Made by a program: the position numbers and the translations under genes
Shown here: piece after piece, positions 48,382-56,579 of the stretch
How the letters are laid out: the number at the start of each line of letters is the position of its first letter
Position numbering within the stretch: the stretch's first letter is position 1
Origin: Streptomyces sp. NBC_00425
GTDB taxonomy: Bacteria > Actinomycetota > Actinomycetes > Streptomycetales > Streptomycetaceae
DNA length: 64,000 nucleotides
Direction of reading: 5' to 3'
NCBI RefSeq assembly: GCF_036030735.1
Contig: NZ_CP107928.1
Span: 5,518,001 to 5,582,000 of the forward strand
Notes under the pieces: model-generated
What the model was told of the DNA's origin: nothing
The model's input: the letters and a program-made list of their open reading frames with translations, nothing else
Database searches by the model: none

Positions 48382-49695
48382 CTACCGTCGGGTCACCCGC
48401 ACCCGGTATCCGTCCTCGGAGTCCGTCCCCGTGACCGTGATCCGGATGCCCCTCTTCGGGTCCTTGAAGGACTGGCCCGGGGCGAAGGGGGCGTCGGAGA
48501 GCTCGGCGTGGACGTTGGGGCTGCGGGTGCAGCCACCGCTGTCGGGGTGGGAGTCGTAGACCGTCACCGGGCCCATGCCGGTGTCGACGTCGGCGTCCAC
48601 CTTGTAGATGAGGACGCCCGGGCGGCACACCGCCTCGTCGTTCCCGCCGCGTGCGCGCATTTCGACGGCGTAGCCGGTGCGGTCGCTGAGCGGGACGAAG
48701 ACGAGTTTCGGTCCGCCCGCGCGCGCGAGGGGCGTCAACGGGTACTCCGTCGTGCCCGGTGTCGCCGCGCAGGCGATCTGGGAGGCGTCCAGCCAGCCCA
48801 GTTTCCACTTGTGCCAGCCGAGCAGGTCGTTGTTGGCCCCCCAGTCCTCGCTCATGATGTCCCAGTGGCCGACGGCCCCGCCGCCCTCCTGGGTGTAGAG
48901 GTCGGGCAGGCCGAAGACATGGCCGTTCTCATGGGGCAGGACCCGGTAGCCGGTCCGGTCGTAGGAACCGGAGCCGTCGTCCTGGCGGGAGTACACGAAC
49001 GAGGCGTTCGCCACCGACACCCCGTCGGCGACCGGGGCCTCCGCGTTCCCGGCGAACGTCACCGACAGGACCGTGTCCAGCGCGGAGGGGCCCGCATTCG
49101 GGGTGATCAGCACGTTCAGGAGGTCGTAGTCGCGGAAGTCCACCGTCGGGTCGGCGGCGCCCACGATGTCCTGGACGAGTTCGCGGTAGCCGGGCTCGAA
49201 CGGTGCGCCGCGCTCTATGCCGTACGCGTGGAACGACTTGGGCATGCGCAGCCAGTGCCGGACGGGCGTCTCGGCGCGGTAGTCGAGACGCCCGTAGGAG
49301 GCCGTGCGGAACCACTGCTCGGTCTGCGGGAAGAACTCGCGGTAGCGGCTCAGCGCGCTGCCCCGGCCGTGCGCATCGGAGAAGTCGATCATGAGAGTGA
49401 GGGCGCGGACGACGCCGGTGGAGCGGGAGTAGCCGCCTGCGGTGGGCACCCCTTCGGACATCTGGACGGAGGCGCCCCCACTGATCATGCACGGGGCGAG
49501 GGCGGCGGTGGGGGCCACGGTGAGGGGGCCGGCGCCGGCCGTCGTGGAGCCGGGGTCCGGGGTGAGGCGCCCGCTGCCCGCGGACGAGCTGAGGGCGAGC
49601 GTCAGGACGGTGACCGAGGCGAGCGCGGCGGCGCGGCGCGTGCGTATCCGGCGGTGGCGGAGGTCCCGGGCAGTGCGCGCGGACTGCGGCTGCAT
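48382..49695 (-). CDS. Secreted M6-like metalloprotease
   Basis: A 437-residue exported protein. The basic start and AAALASVTVLTLALSSSAGS form a signal peptide. The zinc site is HENGHVFGLPDLY with His255, Glu256 and His259, and a following Asp, the pattern of the M6/immune-inhibitor-A-like domain. GHWDIMSEDWGANNDLLGWH includes the Met-turn (DIMS). RALTLMIDFSDA opens the domain, and the C-terminus is a beta-rich part with no extra domain. Secreted peptidases of this kind degrade extracellular protein. It is monocistronic. Confidence 0.88.
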   Translation of the reverse strand: MQPQSARTARDLRHRRIRTRRAAALASVTVLTLALSSSAGSGRLTPDPGSTTAGAGPLTVAPTAALAPCMISGGASVQMSEGVPTAGGYSRSTGVVRALTLMIDFSDAHGRGSALSRYREFFPQTEQWFRTASYGRLDYRAETPVRHWLRMPKSFHAYGIERGAPFEPGYRELVQDIVGAADPTVDFRDYDLLNVLITPNAGPSALDTVLSVTFAGNAEAPVADGVSVANASFVYSRQDDGSGSYDRTGYRVLPHENGHVFGLPDLYTQEGGGAVGHWDIMSEDWGANNDLLGWHKWKLGWLDASQIACAATPGTTEYPLTPLARAGGPKLVFVPLSDRTGYAVEMRARGGNDEAVCRPGVLIYKVDADVDTGMGPVTVYDSHPDSGGCTRSPNVHAELSDAPFAPGQSFKDPKRGIRITVTGTDSEDGYRVRVTRR

Positions 49696-50104
49696 GCGGG
49701 GGCCTCTCGCTCCGGGCAGCCACCGGTCACCGGCTGCGTCCTGATCACCTCCTGATCACCCTCTTTGAGGGCGCACTCGGGCGCGCGCTGGAGGAGACCG
49801 ATCGTGGGTTACCGGCAGGTAAGGGACTGCGGCGAAGCGGCGGGGCGACGGGCGCGGAACGGCCGCGGAGCGGGTGCGGGGCAGGCGCGGAGCGGATGTG
49901 GAGCGGATGTGGAGCGGATGTGGAACGGGGTCGGCAGACGTGTGGCCCAGGTCACATCGAAAACTTCCGGGTCCGGGAAATAAGCGGGGATGCCGTCCCC
50001 GTTTAGCTAGGTGTCCGAGTGAAACGGGGACTCGCTCCCCGGATCGCAGCCACAGACGTCCGTGTCGCACCACGCGTCACACGAACCTCAGACAGGAGTA
50101 CGCC
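49696..50104. other. Promoter region between the M6 protease and TetR genes
   Basis: Divergent promoters are expected here. A short array of GCGGATGTGGAGCG-like repeats near 49890-49925 and the 8-bp inverted repeat described separately are the only visible elements. A GGGAAA-N20-GTT pattern (49976-50003) resembles a sigma-R promoter but has the wrong spacing. Confidence 0.5.
49997..50029. promoter_or_regulatory. Inverted repeat CCCCGTTT-N17-AAACGGGG
   Basis: Perfect 8-bp arms (49997-50004 and 50022-50029) flank a TAGCTA that could be a -10 box. It ends 75 bp before the TetR GTG and is a likely binding site for that regulator. Confidence 0.55.
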
Positions 50105-50755
50105 GTGCAGACCGCGACCGCTGTCCCCGCAGAGCGCAAGGCGACCCGGCCCCGCGCCGACGCCCTGCGCAACCGGGAGCGGATCGTCTCCGCCGCCCGC
50201 GAGATGTTCACCGAGTTCGGCCCCGACGTGCCGCTCGACGAGATCGCCCGCCGGGCCGGCGTGGGAAATGCCACGGTGTACCGCAACTTCCCCGACCGGG
50301 ACGCGCTGGTCCGCGAGGTCGTCTGCTCGGTGCTGGACCGCACGGTCCGGGCCGGACAGACCGCCCTCGCCGAGACCGGTGACGCGTTCGAGGCGCTGGA
50401 GCGCTTCGTGCACGTCTCCGCCGACGAACGGATCAGCGCGCTGTGCCCGATGATCTCCAGCACCTTCGACGAGCACCACCCCGACCTCGAGGCCGCCCGC
50501 GAACGGTGCGAGCGGATCATCGAGGAGGTCATGGACCGCGCGAGGGCGGCCGGGCAGCTCAGGCCCGACGTCGGCGTGGGGGACGTGATGATCGCGGTGG
50601 CCCAGCTCAGCCGGCCCCCGGCCGGTACGGCCTGCCCGAGCGCCGACCGCTTCCTCCACCGCCACCTGCAGCTGTTCCTGGACGGGCTGCGGGCCCCCGC
50701 CCCCTCCGTGCTGCCGGGGGCGGCCGTGACCATGGAGGATCTGCGCCGGCTCTGA
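50105..50755 (+). CDS. TetR family regulator of the adjacent exporter
   Basis: A 216-residue repressor from GTG 50105 behind CAGGAG. The helix-turn-helix is textbook (RERIVSAAREMFTEFGPDVP, LDEIARRAGVGNATVYRNFP) and the ligand half has the SADERISALCPMI pattern of the TetR_C type that pairs with drug exporters. It is followed on the same strand after 236 bp by a DHA2 exporter gene. An inverted repeat lies before it. Expected role: repress itself and the exporter until a toxic compound binds. Confidence 0.9.
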   Translation: MQTATAVPAERKATRPRADALRNRERIVSAAREMFTEFGPDVPLDEIARRAGVGNATVYRNFPDRDALVREVVCSVLDRTVRAGQTALAETGDAFEALERFVHVSADERISALCPMISSTFDEHHPDLEAARERCERIIEEVMDRARAAGQLRPDVGVGDVMIAVAQLSRPPAGTACPSADRFLHRHLQLFLDGLRAPAPSVLPGAAVTMEDLRRL

Positions 50756-50991
50756 CGGCCGGTCCCTGACCGATTGGTTTCCCGTACCGCAGCAGTCATC
50801 ACCGAGCAGCAGTCATCACCGAGCAGTCACCGCCGAGAACTCGGCACCGCGCGGCCGTCACAAAGGCGGGCGACCGGCCGTCAGTGAAGATGTGCCGCCA
50901 CGTCGCTCCACCTGCTCTTCGTCCACTTTTCGTCTCTTGGCTCCAGCTTCTTCCGTTTTTTCCGTCACGAAGTACCGAAGCGGGTATTCCC

Positions 50992-52539
50992 ATGTCTGAA
51001 ACAGTCCAGAAGGCCTCGGCCCCGGCCCCCGGCAAGGGGGGCGGGCCGGACGCCAACCGCTGGAAAGCGCTGGCCTTCATCGCCCTCGCCCAGCTGATGG
51101 TCGTCCTCGACGCGACCATCGTGAACATCGCGATGCCCTCGGCCCAGCAGGACCTCGGCATCTCCGACGGCAACCGGCAGTGGATCGTCACCGCCTACGC
51201 CCTCGCCTTCGGCGGTCTGCTGCTGTTCGGCGGCCGCATAGCCGACCTGTGGGGCCGCAAGCGCGCCTTCGTCGTCGGCCTCGGCGGCTTCGCCGCCGCC
51301 TCCGCGCTCGGCGGCGCCGCCGTCAACGAGGCGATGATGTTCGGCGCCCGCGCGCTCCAGGGCGCGTTCGGTGCGCTGCTCGCGCCCGCCGCGCTCTCCC
51401 TGCTCGCGGTGATGTTCACCGACGCCAAGGAGCGCGCCAAGGCGTTCGGCATCTACGGTGCGATCGCCGGTGGCGGCGGCGCCGTCGGCCTGATCCTCGG
51501 CGGCTTCCTCACCGAGTACCTGGACTGGCGCTGGACGTTCTTCGTGAACATCCCGTTCGCGATCGTCGCCGCGGCCGGCGCGTACTTCGTCATCCGTGAG
51601 CCGGAGGGCGGCCGCAACCGTTCGCCGCTCGACATCCCGGGCGTCATCCTCTCCACCCTCGGTCTGGTCTCCCTGGTCTACGGCTTCACCCGCGCCGAGT
51701 CGGAGGGCTGGAGCGACTCCGTGACCATCGGCATGTTCGTCGCGGCGGCCGTCCTGCTGGCCGCCTTCGTGATCGTCGAGTCGAAGGTCAAGGCCCCGCT
51801 GCTGCCGCTGCGCGTGATCACCGAGCGCAACCGCGGCGGGATCTACCTCTCCCTCGGCCTCGCGATCATCTCGATGTTCGGCCTGTTCCTCTTCCTGACC
51901 TACTACCTGCAGATCGTGAAGGGCTACACGCCGGTCAAGACCGGGTTCGCCTTCCTCCCGATGATCGCGGGCATGATCACCGGCTCCACCCAGATCGGTA
52001 CCCGTCTGATGACCCGGGTCGCCCCGCGTCTGCTGATGGGTCCCGGTTTCCTGGTCGCCGCCCTCGGCATGCTGCTCCTGACCCGGCTGGAGATCGACTC
52101 CTCGTACACGGCCGTGCTGATGCCGGCGATGCTGCTGCTCGGCCTCGGTATGGGTACGGCGTTCATGCCGGCCATGTCCCTGGCCACGTACGGCATCGAG
52201 CCGCGGGACGCCGGTGTCGCCTCCGCGATGGTCAACACCTCGCAGCAGGTGGGCGGCGCGATCGGCACCGCCCTGCTGAACACCATCGCCGCGTCCGCGA
52301 CGACCTCGTACATCAAGGACCACATCGCCGGCGCCGCCTCCAAGCCCCAGCAGCAGCTGGTGCAGCTGGAGGGCATGGTGCACGGCTACACCAGCGCCAT
52401 CTGGTTCGCCGTCGGCATCCTGGTGGCGGCCGCCGCGATCGCCCTCACCTTCATCAACGCCGGCAAGCCGGACATGGGCGCGGTCGCGGGTTCGGGGTCG
52501 AAGGACGCCGAGGACGCGGTCCCGGTGATGGTCCACTGA
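50992..52539 (+). CDS. MFS drug exporter, DHA2 (EmrB/QacA) type
   Basis: A 515-residue transporter with 14 predicted spans. Motifs fit the DHA2 group: QLMVVLDATIVNIAMPSAQQ (motif D1), ADLWGRKRAFVVGLGGFAAA (motif A), LIGGFLTEYLDWRWTFFVNI-like residues (motif C region reads GLILGGFLTEYLDWRWTFFV). Proton-driven export of a toxic small molecule is expected. ATG 50992 has no ideal ribosome binding site, only GCGGG; an upstream in-frame extension looks non-coding. It follows the TetR gene. Confidence 0.92.
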   Translation: MSETVQKASAPAPGKGGGPDANRWKALAFIALAQLMVVLDATIVNIAMPSAQQDLGISDGNRQWIVTAYALAFGGLLLFGGRIADLWGRKRAFVVGLGGFAAASALGGAAVNEAMMFGARALQGAFGALLAPAALSLLAVMFTDAKERAKAFGIYGAIAGGGGAVGLILGGFLTEYLDWRWTFFVNIPFAIVAAAGAYFVIREPEGGRNRSPLDIPGVILSTLGLVSLVYGFTRAESEGWSDSVTIGMFVAAAVLLAAFVIVESKVKAPLLPLRVITERNRGGIYLSLGLAIISMFGLFLFLTYYLQIVKGYTPVKTGFAFLPMIAGMITGSTQIGTRLMTRVAPRLLMGPGFLVAALGMLLLTRLEIDSSYTAVLMPAMLLLGLGMGTAFMPAMSLATYGIEPRDAGVASAMVNTSQQVGGAIGTALLNTIAASATTSYIKDHIAGAASKPQQQLVQLEGMVHGYTSAIWFAVGILVAAAAIALTFINAGKPDMGAVAGSGSKDAEDAVPVMVH

Positions 52540-52605
52540 CCCGCCCGGGACATCCGACCCGCCCGGGACGTCCCACCGGCCCGGGCGGCTGACCCGCCCA
52601 CGGGT

Positions 52606-53121
52606 CTAGCGGAGCCAGGGCAGGTCCGCACCCGCTTCGTTGGGCTGAAGTCCCTCGGCGATGATCTGCATGATCTCGCCGAGGGACTTCTGCTGTTCCG
52701 CGGAGAGCCGGTCGAAAAGCGCGTTGCGCACGACGGCGACATGGCCGGGCGCGGCGCGCTTGAGCATGTCCAGTCCCGCGTCCGTCAGCACGGCGAACTG
52801 ACCGCGCTTGTCGGAGGGGCAGTCCTCACGGCGCACCCAGCCGTTCTTCTCCAGACGCGCGATGGCGTGGGAGAGGCGGGAGCGGGTGATCTTGGCGTGC
52901 ATGGCCAGTTCGGTCATCCGCAGTCGCCGGTGGGAGGACTCGGCGAGCTTGACCAGGAGGCCGTAGTAGACGTGCGGCATGCCCGCATCCCGTTGCAGCT
53001 GCCGGTCCATGTGGTCCTCTAGGAGGGTGGTGGCGTGCACGTAGGAGCGCCAGACGAGCTGCTCCTCTGCGGTGAGCCAGCGCGGGTGCGGCTCGTCGAC
53101 GGATGTGGGTGCCTTCTTCAT
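52606..53121 (-). CDS. MarR family transcriptional regulator
   Basis: A 171-residue winged-helix repressor from ATG 53121 (MKKAPTSVDEPHPR). The core is clear: YYGLLVKLAESSHRRLRMTE, LAMHAKITRSRLSHAIARLE, then KNGWVRREDCPSDKRGQFAV (wing). One Cys stands at the start of the wing (REDCPSD), a place where some MarR proteins sense oxidants or quinones. It is divergent from the LigB-type dioxygenase gene, with matching operators between. Confidence 0.9.
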   Translation of the reverse strand: MKKAPTSVDEPHPRWLTAEEQLVWRSYVHATTLLEDHMDRQLQRDAGMPHVYYGLLVKLAESSHRRLRMTELAMHAKITRSRLSHAIARLEKNGWVRREDCPSDKRGQFAVLTDAGLDMLKRAAPGHVAVVRNALFDRLSAEQQKSLGEIMQIIAEGLQPNEAGADLPWLR

Positions 53122-53146
53122 GTACTCCACTGTAGACGTCAGCTCC

Positions 53147-53202
53147 TTGAAATTTAAATCATTTGGGAATATGCTCATGGCCGTTGACGTTTTAGATTTC
53201 AA
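53147..53202. promoter_or_regulatory. MarR operators overlapping a sigma-R-type promoter
   Basis: TTGAAATTTAAA (53147-53158) recurs inverted as TTTAGATTTCAA (53191-53202), one change in 12. Between them stands GGGAAT (53165-53170), exactly 18 bases, then GTT (53189-53191), the consensus of the thiol-oxidation sigma factor R. The second operator overlaps the -10 part, so MarR binding should block this promoter. Confidence 0.7.
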
Positions 53203-53269
53203 TCAACCATCGCGATCGACGTCGTCCCCGCAACCCGGCTCGGTCCGAACCCTGGAAGGAGTAGCTGCC

Positions 53270-54079
53270 ATGTCCGCCGCAACTCAGGAGCGCGCCCTCC
53301 CCCAGGAACGCATGCCCGCGCTCTACCTCAGTCATGGCGCCCCGCCGCTCGCCGACGACCCGGTCTGGCCCGGTGAGCTCGCCGCCCTGTCGGCCGGTCT
53401 GCCCCGCCCGAAGGCGATCCTGATGGTCTCCGCCCACTGGGAGGAGGCCCCGCTCGCCCTCGGCGCCGTCGACCCCGTCCCCCTGGTCTACGACTTCTGG
53501 GGCTTCCCCGAGCACTACTACCGGGTGAAGTACGACGCACCCGGCGCGCCCGAACTCGCCGAGAGCGTGCGCAAGCTGCTGCGCGCTCCGGGCGTCCCCG
53601 TACAGGACATCCCCGACCGCGGCCTCGACCACGGCGCCTACGTCCCGCTCGTCGAGATGTTCCCGGCCGCCGACATCCCGGTCCTGCAGATCTCCATGCC
53701 GACGCTCGACCCCGTGAAGCTGATGGACATCGGCCGCAAGCTCGCGCCGCTCCGTGACGAGGGTGTCCTGATCGTCGGCTCCGGTTTCTTCACCCACAAC
53801 CTGGCCGCACTGCGGCACCCCGGCGGGGGAGTGCCCAGCTGGTCCTCGGAGTTCGACGACTGGGGCCGGCGCGCGCTGGAGACACGGGACTGGGACGGTC
53901 TGCTCGACTTCCTCCACAAGGCCCCGGCCGGCCGGTACGCCCATCCGCGCACCGAGCATTTCGCCCCGCTCTTCGTGACCATGGGCACCGCGGAGGTGAC
54001 CGGCGAGCTGGACGCGCAGAAGTCCGTGATCGACGGGTTCTGGATGGGGCTGGCGAAGCGGTCGGTGCAGTTCGGCTGA
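53270..54079 (+). CDS. LigB/DODA-type extradiol dioxygenase
   Basis: A 269-residue enzyme of the class III extradiol family, related to 4,5-DOPA dioxygenase (YgiD). Metal-binding histidines are in place: His22 in LYLSHGAPP, His56 in MVSAHWEEAP and further ones in GFFTHNLAAL and RTEHFAPLFV. YDFWGFPEHYYRVKY is a family signature. ATG 53270 follows GGAAGGA. Divergent MarR gene, two operators and a sigma-R-type promoter indicate induction by electrophiles or quinones. Ring opening of a catechol is the expected reaction. Confidence 0.9.
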   Translation: MSAATQERALPQERMPALYLSHGAPPLADDPVWPGELAALSAGLPRPKAILMVSAHWEEAPLALGAVDPVPLVYDFWGFPEHYYRVKYDAPGAPELAESVRKLLRAPGVPVQDIPDRGLDHGAYVPLVEMFPAADIPVLQISMPTLDPVKLMDIGRKLAPLRDEGVLIVGSGFFTHNLAALRHPGGGVPSWSSEFDDWGRRALETRDWDGLLDFLHKAPAGRYAHPRTEHFAPLFVTMGTAEVTGELDAQKSVIDGFWMGLAKRSVQFG

Positions 54080-54128
54080 CGCGCCCGCGCGCCTCGGCCG
54101 GCGGATCCGACGACGGCTCCGCCGGCGC

Positions 54129-54668
54129 TCAGAGGTCCTTCTCGTACCAGGCGACGTCCCAGTAGCGGCCGAACTTCCGGCCCACCTCCCGGTAGGTGCC
54201 GACGTGCCGGAACCCGAAGCGTTCGTGCAGCCGCGCGGACGCTTCGTTGGGCTGTGCGATGCCCGCGTAGGCACGGTGCAGGTCCTCGCCCGCGAGCGCC
54301 TCGAAGAGCGCCTTGTAGAGCAGCGTGCCGATGCCCCGCCGGCCGGCGTCCGGGGCGACGTAGACCGTCACCTCCACCGACGTGGAGTAGGCCGCCTTGG
54401 GGCGGAAAGGGCTGGATGTGGCGTAACCCAGGATCGCCTGTGAGGCGCCGTGGATGTCCTGTGAGTCCGTTTCCGTGGCAACCATCAGGCGGTACGGCCC
54501 GTCTTCAGGGTGGGAGAGCAGCCAAGGACGTCGCTCTTCCGGACTGAAGACCGCGGTGTCGAATGTGATGGGCGTCTCACGTACGTAGTGGTTGTAGAGG
54601 CTGGTGAGGGCTTCGAGGTCACTCTCGATTCCCGGCCTGACCTGCACCTCTGTACGTTCCGACGACAT
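54129..54668 (-). CDS. Pat/Bar-like GNAT acetyltransferase
   Basis: A 179-residue N-acetyltransferase of the phosphinothricin acetyltransferase-like group. RPGIESDLEALTSLYNHYVR, ETPITFDTAVFSPEER and the acetyl-CoA loop VYVAPDAGRRGIGTLLYKAL are diagnostic, followed by IAQPNEASARLHERFGFRHV and WYEKDL. ATG 54668 follows GGAGGG. The acceptor might be methionine sulfoximine, a related amine or an antibiotic. It is divergent from hrdD. Confidence 0.9.
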   Translation of the reverse strand: MSSERTEVQVRPGIESDLEALTSLYNHYVRETPITFDTAVFSPEERRPWLLSHPEDGPYRLMVATETDSQDIHGASQAILGYATSSPFRPKAAYSTSVEVTVYVAPDAGRRGIGTLLYKALFEALAGEDLHRAYAGIAQPNEASARLHERFGFRHVGTYREVGRKFGRYWDVAWYEKDL

Positions 54669-54728
54669 CGGCCCTCCTCGCGTGGTCGGACAGGGTACTG
54701 CAAGATCATCAAAATCGGGGTGCGGGTT

Positions 54729-54755
54729 GGGAATTCTGTCCTGATTCCAGTCGTT
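54729..54755 (+). promoter_or_regulatory. Sigma-R-type promoter of hrdD
   Basis: GGGAAT (54729-54734), exactly 18 bases, then GTT (54753-54755) is a perfect match to the sigma-R consensus. hrdD is a known sigma-R target in S. coelicolor, which supports the call. The transcript would start near 54762, about 95 nt before ATG 54857. Confidence 0.8.
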
Positions 54756-54856
54756 GTTTCCATCAGATGCCGGGCACCCGAGGAGAGTCGCAAGTTCCGA
54801 GAGTGACCGGGCGTCTGAAGGGCCACCCGCCGAACCTCCATCGCAAGGGAGCACGC

Positions 54857-55855
54857 ATGGCAACCCGTGCCGTCGCCCGCCGCAAGTCCGCCACCGGCGA
54901 GACGAGCAGCGCGGCCCGCAGTGTTCGCGCCCATGGCGGCGAGATCGCCGACCGCGACCTGGTCGGCATGTACCTCGACGAGATCGCGCGCACACCCCTG
55001 CTCGACGCCGCGAAGGAAGTCGAGCTGTCCCAGATCATCGAGGCCGGCGTGTTCGCGCAGCAGGTCCTCGACGGGGAGGAGGAGTCCAGGGCGGACGCCT
55101 CCCGCGAGGAGCTCGAGGCTCTGGTCGTGGACAGCGAGCGGGCCAAGGACGTCTTCATCCGTTCCAACCTCCGCCTGGTCGTCGCGGTCGCCCGCCGCTA
55201 CCCCCGCAGCGGTCTTCCCCTCCTCGACCTCATCCAGGAGGGCAACGCGGGCCTGGTGCGAGCGGTCGAGAAGTTCGACTACCGCAAGGGCTTCAAGTTC
55301 TCCACGTACGCGACCTGGTGGATCCGTCAGGCCATCACCCGGTCGATAGCCGACCAGTCGCGCACGATCCGTCTGCCCGTCCACCTGGTGGAGGAGCTCG
55401 GCCGGATCCGCCGCGTACAGCGCGAGTTCAACCGTGAGAACGGCCGTGACCCGGAGCCCGCCGAGATCGCAGCGGAGCTCGGCTCCACGCCCGAGCGCGT
55501 CACCGACGTCCTGGACTGGGCCCGTGACCCGGTCTCGCTGAACATGTCGGTCGACGACCAGGGCGAGACGCAGTTCGGCGACCTGCTGGAGGACACCTCC
55601 GCGGTCTCGCCCGAGCAGTCCGTCCTCACCCTGCTGCGCAGCGAGGAGCTGGACGGCCTGATCGACCGTCTCGACCCGCGCACCGCCTCCATCATCAAGA
55701 TGCGCTACGGCATCGACGACGGCCGCGAGCGCACCCTGACAGAGGTCGGCAAGGAGCACGGGCTGACGAGGGAGCGCATCCGCCAGATCGAGAAGCACGC
55801 CCTGCTGGAACTGAAGAAGCTGGCCCGCGACACGGGCTTCGAGGCGGCGGCGTAA
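54857..55855 (+). CDS. hrdD: Principal-like sigma factor HrdD
   Basis: A 332-residue group 2 sigma-70 factor from ATG 54857 (MATRAVARRKSATGETSSAA). Region 1.2-2.4 is fully conserved (DLVGMYLDEIARTPLLDAAK, FIRSNLRLVVAVARRYPRSG, FSTYATWWIRQAITRSIADQ), then region 3 (LGRIRRVQREFNRENGRDPE) and region 4.2 (TLTEVGKEHGLTRERIRQIE). Length, N-terminus and the neighbours match HrdD as I remember it. It is not the essential HrdB, which has a long N-terminal extension. A sigma-R-type promoter upstream links it to the thiol-oxidative stress response. Confidence 0.95.
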   Translation: MATRAVARRKSATGETSSAARSVRAHGGEIADRDLVGMYLDEIARTPLLDAAKEVELSQIIEAGVFAQQVLDGEEESRADASREELEALVVDSERAKDVFIRSNLRLVVAVARRYPRSGLPLLDLIQEGNAGLVRAVEKFDYRKGFKFSTYATWWIRQAITRSIADQSRTIRLPVHLVEELGRIRRVQREFNRENGRDPEPAEIAAELGSTPERVTDVLDWARDPVSLNMSVDDQGETQFGDLLEDTSAVSPEQSVLTLLRSEELDGLIDRLDPRTASIIKMRYGIDDGRERTLTEVGKEHGLTRERIRQIEKHALLELKKLARDTGFEAAA

Positions 55856-56579
55856 CCGGTCACCGGCCTCCGCCCTGACGGGAGTTGCCGCTGGGCGCGC
55901 ATGCCGGGCGACGCCGGGCGGGCATGCCGGGCGAGGGGCGGCCTGCGGCGGCACCGCGGATCGCTGAATTGCCCTCCCCGCGGTGCGGTGCCGCCGCGCC
56001 GCGGGGGTGCGCGGGTGCGGTCGCTCCGGCGGCTGTGACGTCTTCTTCCGGACGTCTTCCGGACGGCCGGTGGTGCGGGCGCCGGCCGGTTGGGGCCGTC
56101 GGTGACGTGGGCGAAGGCCGGATCGCTTCGGTCACGCAAGGGCGGTCCGGTGCTGTGAGGGTGCCGTGGGCGTGCTGTGGTGTGGGGTTTCCGCCCGCGT
56201 GCGCCGGGTGGCGGGGACCGCGCAAACATGGCGCGGGAACGCCGCTTCAACCGGCAGATGCGGGGAAAAAGACTTCTGAGCACGGGAGTTCGGGCCGACC
56301 GGACCCTGTAGCTCTTCCCGAGACCTTCGCACCACGCGAGTGAGCCAAGTCCCGACGCACATCCCCCGGTGCCGGGACTGTCCAGAGCCGGGCTTCGGCG
56401 CCTCTCCCCCCAGGCGCCGGGCCCGGCTCCTTTTCGGCGCGCACGGGGTTGCGGGCGCACATGACCTGCCCCCGATCACGGCGCACGCGGGCACGCCAAG
56501 AGGCGGGGCACCCCGTACCTGAACCACGGGGTGGCCCGCCCGAATGGCAGATTGTGCCACATGGGCATAGCCTGCCGAA
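55856..56579. other. 724-bp gap after hrdD
   Basis: No frame is convincing. The left 480 bp are very GC-rich, repetitive in character and may contain an untranslated transcript. A strong two-part hairpin with a T-run stands at 56385-56434. The last 60 bp form the promoter region of the TetR gene at 56580. Confidence 0.5.
56385..56434 (+). terminator. Compound hairpin followed by TTTT
   Basis: GAGCCGGGC (56385-56393) pairs with GCCCGGCTC (56421-56429) and the inner CGGCGCCT (56396-56403) with AGGCGCCG (56412-56419); CTTTTC follows. It is a good rho-independent terminator on the plus strand, but 530 bp after the hrdD stop, so either hrdD has a long 3' end or a separate RNA ends here. Confidence 0.65.

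Noticed and set aside
49976..50003. Sigma-R-like promoter before the TetR gene at 50105
   Set aside because: The boxes are GGGAAA and GTT with 20 bases between; the consensus needs GGGAAT with 18-19.
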